The notes: generated from the letters alone by a model not told the origin. A stretch of DNA of 64,000 nt from Sphingopyxis sp. L1A2A (GCF_005502465.1 NZ_SCOT01000003.1:169822-233821), one strand, 5' to 3'; shown: positions 45,909-57,099, counted from the first letter of the stretch. Program-made: numbers and translations.

Positions 45909-46637
45909 CTATCTCCCCTCTTCGACCGGGCGGCGCAATTCGACATCGCCGGCGTGTACCAGCATGGTCTCGCCGCCACCCAGGCGCAAGCGCAGCGCAC
46001 CGTCCTCGGCCAGGCCATCGAATGTCCCGTCGATGGCCTGTTCGGACACATGCAGCGGCGTGCCGAGCGGATGCGCCAGCGGCAGCCAGGCGCGCACGAT
46101 GCTCGCCACGCCTTCCTGCCGCCACGTCCACAGCGCGTCGATCATCGCGATGCCCAGCGCCCCGGCGAAATGATCGCGGTCGAGCGCGACACCTTTGTCC
46201 ATCAGCGTTGCGGTCGGTCGATCGGGCAGATCAGGTGCGGCGACCAGATTGACGCCGATGCCGATCACCACCGAATTGCCGGTGCGCTCCATCAAGATGC
46301 CCGCGCATTTCGCGCCGCCCACCAACAGGTCGTTCGGCCATTTCAGCTGCGCGTCGATGTGCGGTGCGAGCGCGGCGACGGTCTTGGCCAGCGCCACCCC
46401 GGCGACCAGCGCCAGCGTCGCCGGTGACGGGTCGCCAATTGTCAGGTGAACGACGGTCGAGCCCATGAAATTGCCCTGCCCGTCGTTCCAGCCGCGCCCC
46501 AGACGGCCGCGCCCGGCGGTCTGGCGGTCAGCGATCAGCCAATGGCCTTCACCGACATGCTCACCGCTGGCCAGCCGCGCCAGCAGGTCGGCGTTGGTCG
46601 AACCTGTCTGCGCTATCCGCTCGATCGGCGGGATCAG
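45909..46637 (-). CDS. birA: biotin--[acetyl-CoA-carboxylase] ligase (probable CTG start)
   Basis: The 242-residue ligase joins biotin to carboxylases. The biotinyl-AMP loop is GRGRLGRGW, and KWPNDLLV and GIGVNL are the other signatures. There is no N-terminal helix-turn-helix, so it is a ligase only, not a repressor. The frame offers no ATG, GTG or TTG between nuoN's end and the catalytic core. CTG at 46635-46637 overlaps the nuoN stop as CTGA and gives the normal beginning [14 protein letters not shown]. An alternative is a GTG at 46712 inside nuoN. coaX follows two bases after the stop. Confidence 0.88.
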   Translation of the reverse strand: MIPPIERIAQTGSTNADLLARLASGEHVGEGHWLIADRQTAGRGRLGRGWNDGQGNFMGSTVVHLTIGDPSPATLALVAGVALAKTVAALAPHIDAQLKWPNDLLVGGAKCAGILMERTGNSVVIGIGVNLVAAPDLPDRPTATLMDKGVALDRDHFAGALGIAMIDALWTWRQEGVASIVRAWLPLAHPLGTPLHVSEQAIDGTFDGLAEDGALRLRLGGGETMLVHAGDVELRRPVEEGR

Positions 46638-48067
46638 AACAGCACCGCGGCGGCGCTGGCCGAAACCACCGCCAGCACCGGAATGAACAGATAGCCGATG
46701 ACCGACAGCCACAGCGCGCTGGCCGTGATCACCGCATCCTCGACAATCGCACCGCCGCCGGCGGGGATTTCGGTGTCCGATTTATCGTCGAAATACATCG
46801 TCTTGATGATCGCGATATAATAGAAAGCCCCGATCACCGACGCGACGATCCCGGCGACCGCCAGCGGCACCAAATTGGCGTTCACTGCGGCCTCGAACAC
46901 CAGATATTTCGGCCAGAATCCGAACAGCGGCGGGATGCCCGCCAGGCTGAACAGGAACACCGCCATCGCCGCGGCTAGGCCCGGGCGGCGCTGCGACAGC
47001 CCCGCAAGCGCCGGGATGCTCTCGATCTGGTTGCCATCAGCATCGCGCAATTGCAGCACCACCAGGAAGGCGCCGAGCGTGGTGACGACATAGACGAGCA
47101 GATAGGTCAAAACCCCCTCGACCCCTTGCTGCGTTCCCGCTGCAAGGCCGACGAGCATGAAGCCGACATTGTTGATCGACGAATAAGCGAGCAGGCGCTT
47201 GATATTCTTCTGCCCGATCGCGCCGACCGCGCCGAGGATGATCGAGGCGAGCGCGAGGAAAATGATGATCTGTTGCCACGCGCCGACCGCGGGCCCCATC
47301 GCGTCGATGACGACGCGCGTCATCAGCGCCATCGCCGCCACTTTCGGCGCGCTGGCAAAGAAGGTCGTCACCGGGGTCGGCGCGCCTTCATAAACGTCGG
47401 GGGTCCACATGTGGAACGGCACCGCGCTGATCTTGAAACCAAGCCCCGCGAGCACGAACACGATGCCGAAAATCAGCCCGATATTGAGCTCGCCGCCCAT
47501 TACCTTTGCGATCCCGGCAAAATCGGTGGTGCCGGTAAAGCCGTAGAGCAGCGAGATGCCGTAAAGCAGCATGCCCGACGCAAGCGCGCCGAGGACGAAA
47601 TATTTGAGCCCCGCTTCGGTCGAGCGTTCGTCGGTCCGCATGAAGCTGGCGAGGACATAGGCTGCCAGGCTGTTGAGTTCGAGCCCGACATACAGTGTCA
47701 TCAGATCGCGCGACGACGCCATGATGCCCATGCCGAGCGCGGCAAACAGGATCAGCACCGGATATTCGGCGCGCATGCCGCCGTTGAAAAAGCGCGGCGC
47801 GATGATGATGCAGATAAAGCTGGCGGCATAGATCAGCAGCTTGGCAAAGCCGCCGAAACTATCGACCGACAATGTGCCGGAAAAAACCGTCGTTTCGATA
47901 CCGAACAACGCGACGACGGATGCCGCGGCCGCGGCCAGCGTCAGCAGCGCGCTGAGCTGGTAAAGGCCGACTTGCCGGTCGCCCATGAAAGTGCCGAGCA
48001 TCAGCGTGATGAGCCCACCGATCGTCAGGATCAGTTCGGGCCAGATGAGCGCGAGATCGGCGGTCAT
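46634..48067 (-). CDS. nuoN: NADH-quinone oxidoreductase subunit N
   Basis: The 477-residue antiporter-like membrane subunit of complex I (14 hydrophobic helices) pumps protons. Conserved features include [19 protein letters not shown] with the key Lys/His region and [15 protein letters not shown]. Its start overlaps the nuoM stop as ATGA, and its stop is shared with the birA CTG. This is the last nuo gene in the operon. Confidence 0.96.
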   Translation of the reverse strand: MTADLALIWPELILTIGGLITLMLGTFMGDRQVGLYQLSALLTLAAAAASVVALFGIETTVFSGTLSVDSFGGFAKLLIYAASFICIIIAPRFFNGGMRAEYPVLILFAALGMGIMASSRDLMTLYVGLELNSLAAYVLASFMRTDERSTEAGLKYFVLGALASGMLLYGISLLYGFTGTTDFAGIAKVMGGELNIGLIFGIVFVLAGLGFKISAVPFHMWTPDVYEGAPTPVTTFFASAPKVAAMALMTRVVIDAMGPAVGAWQQIIIFLALASIILGAVGAIGQKNIKRLLAYSSINNVGFMLVGLAAGTQQGVEGVLTYLLVYVVTTLGAFLVVLQLRDADGNQIESIPALAGLSQRRPGLAAAMAVFLFSLAGIPPLFGFWPKYLVFEAAVNANLVPLAVAGIVASVIGAFYYIAIIKTMYFDDKSDTEIPAGGGAIVEDAVITASALWLSVIGYLFIPVLAVVSASAAAVLF

Positions 48068-49617
48068 TGGACGCCTCCCGCATGGCTCGATCCATGGGCG
48101 GTTTCACCATGGGCCTTGGCCGCCTTTGGTTTGCCGGCGGCGAGATGGGCATCGCCCGCGGGCTTGGCCGGCGCCAGCCGCGCGACAACCGTCGTCACAT
48201 CGCCGCGCATCGGGGCAAGGAAACTTTCGGGATAAACGCCCATCCACAACGCCACGGCGGCCAGCGGCACCATGATCGTCCATTCGCGCGCGTTGAGGTC
48301 GGGCATCGCCTTTACATCGTCCTTGGTCAGTTCGCCGAACACGACGCGGCGGTAGAGGTAGAGCATGTACGCGGCACCCAGGATGATCCCGGTGGTGCAC
48401 ACGAAAGCAACCCAGCTCGACGCTTCATAAATGCCCGCCAGGCTCAGGAATTCGCCGACGAAACCGCTGGTCCCCGGCAAACCGATCGACGCCATAGTGA
48501 ACAGCATGAAGAACAAAGCATAGGCCGGCATGTTGACCGCCAGCCCGCCGTAGCGGTCGATCTCGCGCGTGTGGAGCCGGTCATAGATCACGCCAACGCA
48601 GAAGAAGAGTGCGGCCGACACGACCCCATGGCTGAGCATGATGATCAACGCGCCCTCGATGCCCTGCTGGTTGAACGCGAAGAGGCCCGCGGTGACGATC
48701 GCCATATGCGCGACTGACGAGTAAGCGATCAGCTTCTTCATGTCGCTCTGCGCCAGTGCGACAAGGCTGGTGTAGACCACCGCGATCATCGACAGGCCGA
48801 ACACGATCCACATCAGCTGCGCTGACGCGTCGGGGAACATCGGCATCATGAAGCGGATGAAGCCATAAGCGCCGAGCTTCAGCAGCACGCCCGCCAGGAT
48901 CATCGACCCTGCGGTCGGCGCCTGCACGTGCGCGTCGGGAAGCCAGGTGTGGACCGGCCACATCGGCATCTTGACCGCAAGGCTGGCAAAAAAGGCGAGC
49001 CACAGCCACGTCTGCATTTCGACCGGGAAGTCGTAGTTGAGCAGCGTCGGGATGTCGGTGGTCCCCGCTTCGGCGATCATCGCGATCATCGCGACCAGCA
49101 TCAGCACCGACCCGAGCAGCGTGTAGAGGAAGAATTTATACGCCGCATATTTGCGGTTCGCGCCGCCCCAGATGCCGATGATGAAGTACATCGGGATCAA
49201 TCCGGCTTCAAAGAAGATGTAGAACAGCAGCAGATCCTGCGCGCAGAACACGCCGATCATGATCGTTTCCATGATCAGGAACATTGCCATGTAGAGCCCG
49301 ACGCGCTGCTTGATCGCGTCCCAGCTGGCCAGGATGCAGAGCGGCATCAGGAACACGCTGAGCATGATCAGCATCAGCGCCATGCCGTCGATGCCGAGCG
49401 CCCAGCTGAACCGCCCGAACAGGTCGGCGCGTTCGGTGAACTGCCACTGCGGCCCGCCGATGTCGAACTGCGCCCACATCACACAGCCAAGGACGAAGGT
49501 GACCAGCGTCGCGCCGAGCGCGACCCAGCGTGCCATCTTGTCGCCCACGAACAGGCAGGCGATGGCGGCGACCGCGGGGACCGCCAGCATCAGCGGAAGG
49601 ATCGGAAAGCCGCTCAC
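48064..49617 (-). CDS. nuoM: NADH-quinone oxidoreductase subunit M
   Basis: The 517-residue antiporter-like membrane subunit pumps protons. Recognisable blocks are [19 protein letters not shown] and [14 protein letters not shown], and the discontinuous helices with their buried Lys and Glu are in place. The C-terminus is extended by a hydrophilic tail rich in Lys, Ala and His ([19 protein letters not shown]). Both ends overlap neighbours as ATGA. Confidence 0.96.
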   Translation of the reverse strand: MSGFPILPLMLAVPAVAAIACLFVGDKMARWVALGATLVTFVLGCVMWAQFDIGGPQWQFTERADLFGRFSWALGIDGMALMLIMLSVFLMPLCILASWDAIKQRVGLYMAMFLIMETIMIGVFCAQDLLLFYIFFEAGLIPMYFIIGIWGGANRKYAAYKFFLYTLLGSVLMLVAMIAMIAEAGTTDIPTLLNYDFPVEMQTWLWLAFFASLAVKMPMWPVHTWLPDAHVQAPTAGSMILAGVLLKLGAYGFIRFMMPMFPDASAQLMWIVFGLSMIAVVYTSLVALAQSDMKKLIAYSSVAHMAIVTAGLFAFNQQGIEGALIIMLSHGVVSAALFFCVGVIYDRLHTREIDRYGGLAVNMPAYALFFMLFTMASIGLPGTSGFVGEFLSLAGIYEASSWVAFVCTTGIILGAAYMLYLYRRVVFGELTKDDVKAMPDLNAREWTIMVPLAAVALWMGVYPESFLAPMRGDVTTVVARLAPAKPAGDAHLAAGKPKAAKAHGETAHGSSHAGGVQ

Positions 49618-51662
49618 AGGAACTTCACCATGGCCCAGCTGGCGAGGCCGACAAGCCCGAGCAGCATCACAAACGCATATCCATAAACATAACCCGATTG
49701 CAGCCGCACCGCGAGCCGCGTGCCCCCCTGAACGAGCGCCGCCATGCCATCGGGACCGAAACGGTCGATGGTCTGCTCATCACCGCGCTTCCAGAAGAAG
49801 CGGCCGATCGCGAACGCCGGTTTGACGAAGAGGATGTTGTACAGCTCGTCGAAATACCATTTGTTGAACAGGAACTGGTGGAGCAGCTTGAACTGCGCCA
49901 CGAAGCGCGCCGGCAGCGTCGTGTTGCGGATATAGCTGTTCCACGCCAGGAACAGCCCGATCGCCATCACCGTGAACGGCGTCCATTTCACCCACAACGG
50001 CACTTCATGCGCGGCGTGCATCAGATGTTCGTCGAACGCGATACTGCCGTTCCAGAACGCCAGCCCCTCTTCGGGGTAGATGAACGGGTGGTGGAAGGCG
50101 ATACCCGCGAACACCGCGCCGACCGACAGCAGGATCAGCGGGATCAGCATCGTGACCGGGCTTTCGTGCGGCTTATAGCCCGCGGTGCCATCGCCGTGCG
50201 TGTCGTGGTGGTGCACATGCGCATGATCGTCGGCCGAATGCTCGTCCGAGGGATCTTCATGCTCGCCATGAACAGCGTGCTGGATATGCTCGCTCTGTTC
50301 CCAGCGCGCCTTGCCGTGGAAGGTCAGGAAGACAAGGCGCCACGAATAGAAGCTGGTGAGGAAGGCGACAAAAATGCCTACCCAGAAAGCCACCACGCCG
50401 CCGCCGCCGCTCGCGAAAGCGGCCTCTAGGATGCCGTCCTTTGAATAGAAGCCGGCAAAACCCGCGACGCCCGCGATACCGACGCCGGTGATCGCCAGCG
50501 TGCCGAGCATCATCGCCCAATAGGTGATCGGGATCTGTTTCCTTAAGCCGCCATAATAACGCATGTCCTGCTCGTGATGCATCGCATGGATGACCGAGCC
50601 GGCGCCGAGGAACAGCAGCGCCTTGAAGAAAGCGTGCGTGAACAGGTGGAACATCGCGGCGCCATAAGCGCCCGCGCCCGCAGCGAAGAACATGTAACCG
50701 AGCTGCGAACAGGTCGAGTAAGCGATGACGCGCTTGATGTCCCACTGTGTCGTCGCGACGGTCGCGGCGAAGAAGCAGGTCGCAGCGCCGACGAACATCA
50801 CGACGCCCTGCGCGACGTCGCTGGTTTCAAACATCGGCGACAGGCGGCACACCATGAAGACGCCCGCGGTGACCATCGTCGCAGCGTGGATCAACGCCGA
50901 CACCGGGGTCGGGCCTTCCATAGCGTCGGGAAGCCAAGTGTGCAGGCCCAGCTGCGCCGACTTGCCCATCGCGCCGATGAACAGCAGCAGGCAGAGGATC
51001 GTCATCGTGTCGAGACGCATCCCCATGAAGCTGATCGTCGAACCCGCCATGCCCGGTGCGGCGGCGAGTATCTCGGGAATCGAGACGGTGCCGAACACCA
51101 GGAAGGTGCCGAAGATGCCGAGCATGAAGCCAAGGTCGCCGACGCGGTTGACGACGAACGCCTTGATCGCCGCGGCGTTGGCGCTCGGCTTTTTGTACCA
51201 GAAGCCGATGAGCAGGTACGACGCGAGACCGACGCCTTCCCAGCCGAAGAACATCTGGACCAAATTGTTCGCGGTCACGAGCATCAGCATCGCGAAGGTG
51301 AAGAGCGAGAGATAGGCAAAGAAACGCGGCTGATCCGGGTCTTCCTCCATATAGCCCCAGCTATAGAGGTGGACGAGCGCCGACACCGTCGTAATCACGA
51401 CGAGCATCACCGCGGTCAGCGCATCGACGCGCAGTTCCCAGTTGAACTGGAGCGCCCCCGACGACACCCAATGCAGCACCGGCGTCACGCCCGCTTCGCC
51501 GCTGCCGGTCACGAACGACAGAAAGATCGGCCAGCTCAGCGCACAGCTGGTGAACAGCGCGCCGGTGGTGATGAGCTTGGCCGCAAAGGGGCCGATGGCC
51601 CGCTGGCCCAGCCCTGCGACAAGCGCCGCGAGCAGCGGCAGGAAAACGATCGCCTGAATCAC
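49614..51662 (-). CDS. nuoL: NADH-quinone oxidoreductase subunit L
   Basis: The 682-residue distal proton-pumping subunit has about 16 helices, including the long lateral C-terminal helix. [22 protein letters not shown] and [14 protein letters not shown] are diagnostic. A His/Asp-rich loop between helices near residues 455-490 ([16 protein letters not shown]) could bind metal. Coupled to nuoM by ATGA; nuoK ends four bases before its start. Confidence 0.96.
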   Translation of the reverse strand: MIQAIVFLPLLAALVAGLGQRAIGPFAAKLITTGALFTSCALSWPIFLSFVTGSGEAGVTPVLHWVSSGALQFNWELRVDALTAVMLVVITTVSALVHLYSWGYMEEDPDQPRFFAYLSLFTFAMLMLVTANNLVQMFFGWEGVGLASYLLIGFWYKKPSANAAAIKAFVVNRVGDLGFMLGIFGTFLVFGTVSIPEILAAAPGMAGSTISFMGMRLDTMTILCLLLFIGAMGKSAQLGLHTWLPDAMEGPTPVSALIHAATMVTAGVFMVCRLSPMFETSDVAQGVVMFVGAATCFFAATVATTQWDIKRVIAYSTCSQLGYMFFAAGAGAYGAAMFHLFTHAFFKALLFLGAGSVIHAMHHEQDMRYYGGLRKQIPITYWAMMLGTLAITGVGIAGVAGFAGFYSKDGILEAAFASGGGGVVAFWVGIFVAFLTSFYSWRLVFLTFHGKARWEQSEHIQHAVHGEHEDPSDEHSADDHAHVHHHDTHGDGTAGYKPHESPVTMLIPLILLSVGAVFAGIAFHHPFIYPEEGLAFWNGSIAFDEHLMHAAHEVPLWVKWTPFTVMAIGLFLAWNSYIRNTTLPARFVAQFKLLHQFLFNKWYFDELYNILFVKPAFAIGRFFWKRGDEQTIDRFGPDGMAALVQGGTRLAVRLQSGYVYGYAFVMLLGLVGLASWAMVKFL

Positions 51663-51666
51663 CGGC

Positions 51667-51972
51667 TTACCCCTTCATCCGGTTGGCGTCATCGACCGCA
51701 ATGGTGCCGCGGCCGCGGAAATAAATCACAAGAATGGCGAGCCCGATCGCGGCTTCGCCCGCCGCCACCGTCAGCACGAACATCGCAAACACCTGCCCGA
51801 CAAGATCACCAAGCGCCGCGCTGAACGCGACGAGGTTGATGTTCACCGCCAGCAAAATCAGCTCGATCGCCATCAGGATGACGATGATATTCTTGCGGTT
51901 GATGAAGATGCCGAGCACACCGAGCGTGAACAGCACCGCCGAAACGGCGAGATAATGGCCGACCGAAATCAT
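51667..51972 (-). CDS. nuoK: NADH-quinone oxidoreductase subunit K
   Basis: The 101-residue membrane subunit has three helices. [22 protein letters not shown] carries the conserved Glu in helix 2 needed for proton transfer. The start is the ATG at 51972 (MISVGHYL); a longer open frame runs upstream through a REP element and is not real. 115 bases separate it from nuoJ, filled by that element. Confidence 0.95.
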   Translation of the reverse strand: MISVGHYLAVSAVLFTLGVLGIFINRKNIIVILMAIELILLAVNINLVAFSAALGDLVGQVFAMFVLTVAAGEAAIGLAILVIYFRGRGTIAVDDANRMKG

Positions 51973-51987
51973 GCCTGAACTCCATTT

Positions 51988-52067
51988 CCGTTCGTGTCGA
52001 GCGAAGTCGAGACACCGTGAAGGCCTGACCGAACGATGGGCATCTCGACTGCGCTCGATGCGAACGG
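51988..52067. repeat. REP-like imperfect palindrome in the nuoJ-nuoK gap
   Basis: The arm 51988-52016 (CCGTTCGTGTCGAGCGAAG...) is complementary, with a few mismatches, to 52039-52067 (...CTGCGCTCGATGCGAACGG), around 22 bases. It belongs to the TTCGTGTCGAG type common in sphingomonads and is a different family from the other elements. It fills the nuoJ-nuoK spacer. Confidence 0.85.
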
Positions 52068-52087
52068 GTTGGGGGTGAGCAGCGAAA

Positions 52088-52699
52088 TCACAATTCCATC
52101 CCCTGCCCGACGCCCGGATCGACAAGCCGCGTCGCATCCTGCGGCCGGCGCTGGTTCTGCAACGAGATATTCTGGGTGCGCACCCCGCCGCGCTGGCGAT
52201 GTGTCAGCACGATCGCGCCGATCATCGCCACCAGCAACACGATCCCCGCCGCTTCGAACAGGAAGATGTAGCGCGTGTAGAGCAGTTCGCCGATCTGCTG
52301 GATATTGCTCTTGTCGCTGACGACCGGCGCGGCGCGCGCGGCCAAGTCGACCCCGCCCGCGCTCCACGCACCGACCGCGAAGATCAGTTCAGCCGCCAGG
52401 ATAATCGCGACGAGCGCACCGAGCGGCAGATAGCGCACGAAACCGGCGCGCAGCTCGGCGAAATCGATGTTGAGCATCATCACGACGAACAGGAACAGCA
52501 CCGCGACCGCACCGACATAAACGATGACGAGCAGCATCGCGATGAACTCGGCCCCCGCGAGCAGCATCAGCCCCGCCGCGTTGAAGAAGGCGAGGATCAG
52601 CCACATGACGCTGTGGACCGGGTTGCGCGCGAAAATCACCATCGCGGCCGACGCAATGACGACGGTCGCGAACAGGTAAAAGGCGGTGAGTTGGATCAT
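52088..52699 (-). CDS. nuoJ: NADH-quinone oxidoreductase subunit J
   Basis: The 203-residue membrane subunit of complex I has five helices. The region [21 protein letters not shown] and [20 protein letters not shown] (the flexible pi-bulge helix) is diagnostic. The C-terminal extension of about 45 residues after the last helix is hydrophilic. nuoI lies 12 bases upstream; the REP element follows. Confidence 0.95.
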   Translation of the reverse strand: MIQLTAFYLFATVVIASAAMVIFARNPVHSVMWLILAFFNAAGLMLLAGAEFIAMLLVIVYVGAVAVLFLFVVMMLNIDFAELRAGFVRYLPLGALVAIILAAELIFAVGAWSAGGVDLAARAAPVVSDKSNIQQIGELLYTRYIFLFEAAGIVLLVAMIGAIVLTHRQRGGVRTQNISLQNQRRPQDATRLVDPGVGQGMEL

Positions 52700-52711
52700 A
52701 TGCGCGCGCCC

Positions 52712-53200
52712 TTATCGATAGGGCGCGTCGGCGGCAAGATTTGCCGCGATCGCGCGTTCCCATTTGTCGCCATTGGCGAGCAGCTTGGCCTTGTCATACA
52801 ATAGTTCTTCGCGCGTTTCGGTCGCATATTCAAAGTTCGGCCCCTCGACCACCGCATCGACCGGGCACGCTTCCTGACAGAAGCCACAGTAAATGCACTT
52901 GGTCATGTCGATGTCGTAACGCGTCGTGCGGCGCGAGCCGTCCTCGCGCGGCTCGGCCTCGATCGTGATCGCCTGCGCCGGGCACACCGCCTCGCACAGC
53001 TTGCACGCGATACAGCGTTCCTCGCCGTTCGGATACCGGCGCAGCGCATGCTCGCCGCGGAAACGCGGCGACAGCGGGTTCTTCTCGAACGGATAGTTGA
53101 TCGTCGCCTTGGGCTTGAAGAAATATTTGAGCGTCAGCCAATGGGCTTTGACGAACTCCCACAGCGTGAAGGATTTGATGAGATGGGCGATGGTGGTCAT
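52712..53200 (-). CDS. nuoI: NADH-quinone oxidoreductase subunit I
   Basis: The 162-residue ferredoxin-like subunit carries clusters N6a and N6b in [12 protein letters not shown] and [12 protein letters not shown]. It passes electrons toward NuoB in the peripheral arm. The start overlaps the nuoH stop as ATGA. Length is usual for alphaproteobacteria. Confidence 0.96.
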   Translation of the reverse strand: MTTIAHLIKSFTLWEFVKAHWLTLKYFFKPKATINYPFEKNPLSPRFRGEHALRRYPNGEERCIACKLCEAVCPAQAITIEAEPREDGSRRTTRYDIDMTKCIYCGFCQEACPVDAVVEGPNFEYATETREELLYDKAKLLANGDKWERAIAANLAADAPYR

Positions 53201-54246
53201 GAATACCTCGTCAGCATCAGATAGCCGGAGATCAGGAAGATCCAGATCAGCGAGATCGGCAGGAACACCTTCCAGCCCAGCCGCATCAGCTGGTCATAGC
53301 GGTACCGCGGCACGGTCGCCTTGACCCAGCTGAACACGAAGAAGAAGAACAGGATCTTGCCGAACAGCCACACCCAGCCCGGAATGTCGAACCACGGGAT
53401 CAGGTCGATATTCAGCGGCGGCAGCCAGCCGCCCCAGAACAGCACCGCGTTGAGCGTGCACATCAGCAGCACATTGGCATATTCGCCGAGCCAGAACAGC
53501 GCGAAGGCCATCGACGAATATTCGGTCTGATACCCCGCGACGAGCTCCGATTCTGCTTCGGTCAGATCGAACGGCGCGCGCGCGGTTTCGGCAAGCGACG
53601 AGATCAGGAACATCACCGCGAGCGGAAAGAGCAGCAGGTTAAAGCCGAACGCGTTGACGAAGCCGAGCCCATGGCCCTGCTGCGCCTTGACGATCTCGTT
53701 CATGTTGAAGCTGTCGGCAAAGAGCACGACACCGATCAGGATGAACCCGATCGAGACTTCATAGCTGATCATCTGCGCCGAGGCGCGCATCGCCGAAAAG
53801 AAGGGATATTTCGAGTTCGACGCCCAGCCCGACAGGATCACGCCATAGACGCCGAGCGACGAGATCGCGAGGATGTAGAGCAATCCGACATTGATGTCGG
53901 CGAGCACCGCGCCCGAATTGAACGGGATCACCGCCCACGCCATCAATGCGACGGTGAAGGTGATGATCGGCGCGATCAGGAACAGCCCGCGGTTCGCGCC
54001 GGTCGGGATGATCGTTTCCTGCAGGAACACTTTCAGCCCGTCGGCAAAACTCTGCAGCAGGCCGAAGGGGCCGACGACGTTCGGACCGCGGCGCAGCGCG
54101 ATCGCCGCCCAGATCTTGCGGTCGGCATAAATGATCATCGCGACGCTGAGCATCAGCGGCAGCGCGATCAGCAGGATGCCCGCGATCGTCGCGACACCCC
54201 ACGCCCAAGTCGGGTCCATGCCCCAGGAGATGAAGGTCTCGGTCAT
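53197..54246 (-). CDS. nuoH: NADH-quinone oxidoreductase subunit H
   Basis: The 349-residue membrane subunit forms the quinone-site entrance and the E channel. [21 protein letters not shown] and [22 protein letters not shown] are the family signatures. There are eight predicted helices. The start overlaps the stop of the 46-codon ORF as ATGA, and the stop overlaps nuoI. Confidence 0.96.
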   Translation of the reverse strand: MTETFISWGMDPTWAWGVATIAGILLIALPLMLSVAMIIYADRKIWAAIALRRGPNVVGPFGLLQSFADGLKVFLQETIIPTGANRGLFLIAPIITFTVALMAWAVIPFNSGAVLADINVGLLYILAISSLGVYGVILSGWASNSKYPFFSAMRASAQMISYEVSIGFILIGVVLFADSFNMNEIVKAQQGHGLGFVNAFGFNLLLFPLAVMFLISSLAETARAPFDLTEAESELVAGYQTEYSSMAFALFWLGEYANVLLMCTLNAVLFWGGWLPPLNIDLIPWFDIPGWVWLFGKILFFFFVFSWVKATVPRYRYDQLMRLGWKVFLPISLIWIFLISGYLMLTRYS

Positions 54247-54383
54247 TTCCCTGCCCCGTCCTGGTTCCGCCAGCCATTGTGCGGCCCGGGCTTCTCGGAC
54301 TTGTTGCGCGGATTAAAGCCGCGCCACACCGCAAAGCTCATCCCGGCCAGCATGACGCTGGCGATTGCATGTACCGGGGTCAT
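54243..54383 (-). CDS. 46-residue small membrane ORF between nuoG and nuoH
   Basis: The ATG at 54383 overlaps the nuoG stop as ATGA, and its TGA at 54243 overlaps the nuoH start as ATGA. This removes any gap between the two genes. The protein begins [20 protein letters not shown], one likely membrane helix (residues 4-20), and continues with a positively charged, Gly/Asn/Pro-rich tail ending DGAGK. It has no Cys or metal motif. Its exact fit within the operon argues for real translation. It could be an accessory or assembly factor of complex I, or a coupling peptide. No homologue is known to me. Confidence 0.7.
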   Translation of the reverse strand: MTPVHAIASVMLAGMSFAVWRGFNPRNKSEKPGPHNGWRNQDGAGK

Positions 54384-56392
54384 TCCGCGGCCTCCGCATA
54401 GTCACCGCCATGGAGGATTTCGTCCGAGCAGCGCTGCATCGTCGGCGACGCGCGGCAGATGGCGTTGGTGAGGTAGAAATCCTTGATCGGCGACGGGATC
54501 GCGCGCGCTTCGGGCTTGGCGGGCAGCTTGGGAGCCGACCAGCCGTAGTCGGCAAGACCTTCGACCCCAAGCGCGGGCACCGCCGCGACCATCGCGGCGC
54601 GGCACGCAGCGAAGCTGTCGAAGCCAAGCGACACGCCGAGCGTATCGGCGAGGGCGCGGAAAATGCTCCAATCCTCGCGCGCGTCGCCCGGTGCGAACAC
54701 CGCCTTTTCGCTGCGCTGGACGCGGCCCTCGGTGTTGACGGTGGTGAAGTCCTTTTCGGGCCATGCGGCCGCGGGCAGGATGACGTCGGCGGCGTGTGCC
54801 CCCTTGTCGCCATGGTGGCCGACATAGACCTTCAGCGTCTTGGAAAAACCGGTGAAGTCGACCTCGTCGGCACCGAGGAAGAAGGCCAGCTTGGGCTTGG
54901 CCGCGACAATGTCCTTGATGCCGCCGGGCTGTGCATAGCCGAGCATCAGCCCGCCCATGCGGCTCGCCGCCATATGAACGACCGAAAAGCCGTTCCAGCC
55001 ATCCTTGACCGCGTTCACCGATTTGGCGAGCGCCAGCGCCGCACCATGGACACCGGGAACCGCAAGGCCACCACCGCCAACGATGATCAGCGGGCGTTCG
55101 GCACCCTTGAGCGCGTCGAGCGCCGCGGCGGGTAGCTTGGCGACGAGCGAGGCGTCGTCGCCGAGCCATGACACCTTGTACGTCTGGTCCTTCTCGGGAC
55201 CGATCGCAAAGACCTTCGCACCCTTTTTCCACACCGCTTTGCGGATGCGCGTGTTGATCAGCGGCGCTTCCCAGCGCAGGTTCGTGCCGACGAGCAGAAT
55301 CACGTCGGCATTTTCGGCCTCGGCGATGGTCGTGTTGAAATTGACCGCCGACAGGCTGGTGACATCATAGTCGAGCCCGGTCTGGCGTCCCTCAAGCAAA
55401 GTCGAGCCGAGCGCATTGACCAGTGCCTTGGCAGCAAACATCGTCTCGCAGTCGGCCATGTCGCCCGCGATCGCCGCGACCGACTTGCCCGCCTTCACGG
55501 CCTTGATCGCGTCGAACGCCTCAGCCCAGCTAGCTTCGACCAGCTGGCCGTCGCGGCGCACAAAAGGCCGGTCGAGGCGGCGGCGGGTCAGGCCGTCGAC
55601 ATGGTGGCGCGTCTTGTCGCTCGCCCATTCCTCGTTCACATCGTCGTTGATCCGCGGCAGCACGCGGAGAACCTGACGCCCGCGCGCGTCGATCCGGACA
55701 TTGGTGCCGACCGCGTCCATCATGTCGATGCCCAGCGTCTTGGTCAGCTCCCACGGCCGCGCTTCGAACGCATAGGGTTTGCTGGTCAGCGCCCCGACGG
55801 GGCAGAGGTCGACGACATTGCCCGACAGCTCGCTCGCCACCGCGCGCTCCAGATACGAGGTGATCTGCATATTCTCGCCGCGCCCGATCGCGCCGATATC
55901 TTCGACCCCGGCGACTTCCTCGGCAAAGCGGACACAGCGCGTGCATTGGATGCAGCGGGTCATCACGGTCTTGACGATCGGGCCCATATATTTCTCGGTC
56001 ACCGCGCGCTTGTTTTCGTCATAGCGTGTCGCGCCGCGGCCATAGGCGATGCTCTGGTCCTGCAAGTCGCACTCGCCGCCCTGATCGCAGATCGGGCAGT
56101 CGAGCGGGTGGTTGATGAGCAGGAACTCCATCACCCCTTCGCGCGCTTTCTTCACCATCGGGCTGTCGGTCTTGATGATCTGCCCCTCGGCGGTCGGCAG
56201 CGCGCACGACGCCTGCGGCTTCGGCGGCCCGGGCGCGACTTCGACCAGGCACATGCGGCAATTGCCGGCGATGCTCAGGCGTTCATGATAGCAGAAACGC
56301 GGAATTTCCTTCCCCGCCAGCTCGCACGCCTGCAGAACGGTCGCGCCCTGCGGAACGTCGATTTCTACGCCATCTACGGTTACTTTAGGCAT
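54380..56392 (-). CDS. nuoG: NADH-quinone oxidoreductase subunit G
   Basis: The 670-residue iron-sulfur subunit has an N-terminal 2Fe-2S domain (ATVLQACELAGKEIPRFCYHE, GNCRMCLVE), then CPICDQGGECDLQDQS and CIQCTRCVRFAEE for the further clusters (N4, N5). The rest is a molybdopterin-oxidoreductase-like part without the molybdenum cofactor. The start is the ATG at 56392 behind GAGG. A TTG six bases earlier would add two residues. The secreted-protein gene ends two bases before it, and the 46-codon ORF overlaps the stop. Confidence 0.95.
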   Translation of the reverse strand: MPKVTVDGVEIDVPQGATVLQACELAGKEIPRFCYHERLSIAGNCRMCLVEVAPGPPKPQASCALPTAEGQIIKTDSPMVKKAREGVMEFLLINHPLDCPICDQGGECDLQDQSIAYGRGATRYDENKRAVTEKYMGPIVKTVMTRCIQCTRCVRFAEEVAGVEDIGAIGRGENMQITSYLERAVASELSGNVVDLCPVGALTSKPYAFEARPWELTKTLGIDMMDAVGTNVRIDARGRQVLRVLPRINDDVNEEWASDKTRHHVDGLTRRRLDRPFVRRDGQLVEASWAEAFDAIKAVKAGKSVAAIAGDMADCETMFAAKALVNALGSTLLEGRQTGLDYDVTSLSAVNFNTTIAEAENADVILLVGTNLRWEAPLINTRIRKAVWKKGAKVFAIGPEKDQTYKVSWLGDDASLVAKLPAAALDALKGAERPLIIVGGGGLAVPGVHGAALALAKSVNAVKDGWNGFSVVHMAASRMGGLMLGYAQPGGIKDIVAAKPKLAFFLGADEVDFTGFSKTLKVYVGHHGDKGAHAADVILPAAAWPEKDFTTVNTEGRVQRSEKAVFAPGDAREDWSIFRALADTLGVSLGFDSFAACRAAMVAAVPALGVEGLADYGWSAPKLPAKPEARAIPSPIKDFYLTNAICRASPTMQRCSDEILHGGDYAEAAE

Positions 56393-56394
56393 GA

Positions 56395-57099
56395 TCAATC
56401 CTCGACTGCCGCAGCGGGCTGACTGGCGTTGGCCGACAGACGATAAAGCGCCTCGCCGATTACGCCGCGGAATATGGCTTTAGAAAAGGTCACCGTGGAC
56501 CCTTGCACGATGCAGGACGACATTGATGGCACGATCTTATCGAAGGCGGCGTCTTCGCCATTGCTCGCGACCATGCTGAGCACTAGCGTGCGGGAGGCTT
56601 CTGGCGATTTCCGAACGGTGCAATCCGCCAGTTTGCGAAGAGTAATCTTCGGCCCTGCGGGGCTATATGCATCAGCCTCACTCCCCACCGCATAGTCGAT
56701 CGCCGGGACCGCGCTAAAATCCAGCGCCCCCACCTTCTGGAACCTCTTTCGATACAAAACGTCGTAAATCCCGCCCCGAAACAACGACTCGCTAAACTGC
56801 ATCTCGCCGGTCGAAAGGCACTCATCCACAGATAATTTGTTCGCCATCTCGCGAGCTTGCGTGGAGCCCGGGAATGTAACGAGATAGGCGTCGACCCGCG
56901 CGCGCCATCTATCAACCACGCATTCGGCATACCGATACATGGCGAGACGGCTGCGATCGTCCTTGCTCATCCCAACATGATCCGGAATCTGCGCCGGCGA
57001 CGGCCCGATACGGGTGCCTGTATTTTGCGCGTGGGCAGCCGCCACGGTTGCAAGCGCGCCAATCGGGACCACAATCAAGATCATTGATCTGAGAATCAC
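56395..57099 (-). CDS. secreted protein with tandem duplicated domain, inside the nuo operon
   Basis: The 234-residue protein starts with a GTG at 57099 overlapping the nuoF stop as GTGA and ends two bases before nuoG, so it is translated with the complex I genes. A signal peptide ends at AHAQ, residue 25. Two repeats of about 62-65 residues follow, from Cys60 to about 120 and from Cys160 to about 222. Each has a Cys pair (60/94 and 160/196) and a closing box, [12 protein letters not shown] in the first and [12 protein letters not shown] in the second. Each pair may form a disulfide in the periplasm. The family is unknown to me; a complex I role is not established, since complex I has few periplasmic subunits. 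Confidence 0.75.
   Translation of the reverse strand: MILRSMILIVVPIGALATVAAAHAQNTGTRIGPSPAQIPDHVGMSKDDRSRLAMYRYAECVVDRWRARVDAYLVTFPGSTQAREMANKLSVDECLSTGEMQFSESLFRGGIYDVLYRKRFQKVGALDFSAVPAIDYAVGSEADAYSPAGPKITLRKLADCTVRKSPEASRTLVLSMVASNGEDAAFDKIVPSMSSCIVQGSTVTFSKAIFRGVIGEALYRLSANASQPAAAVED

Noticed and set aside
51973..52137. Extended N-terminus of nuoK
   Set aside because: The extra codons translate the REP palindrome (repeated Arg/Ser-rich text), and NuoK proteins begin at MISVGHYL.
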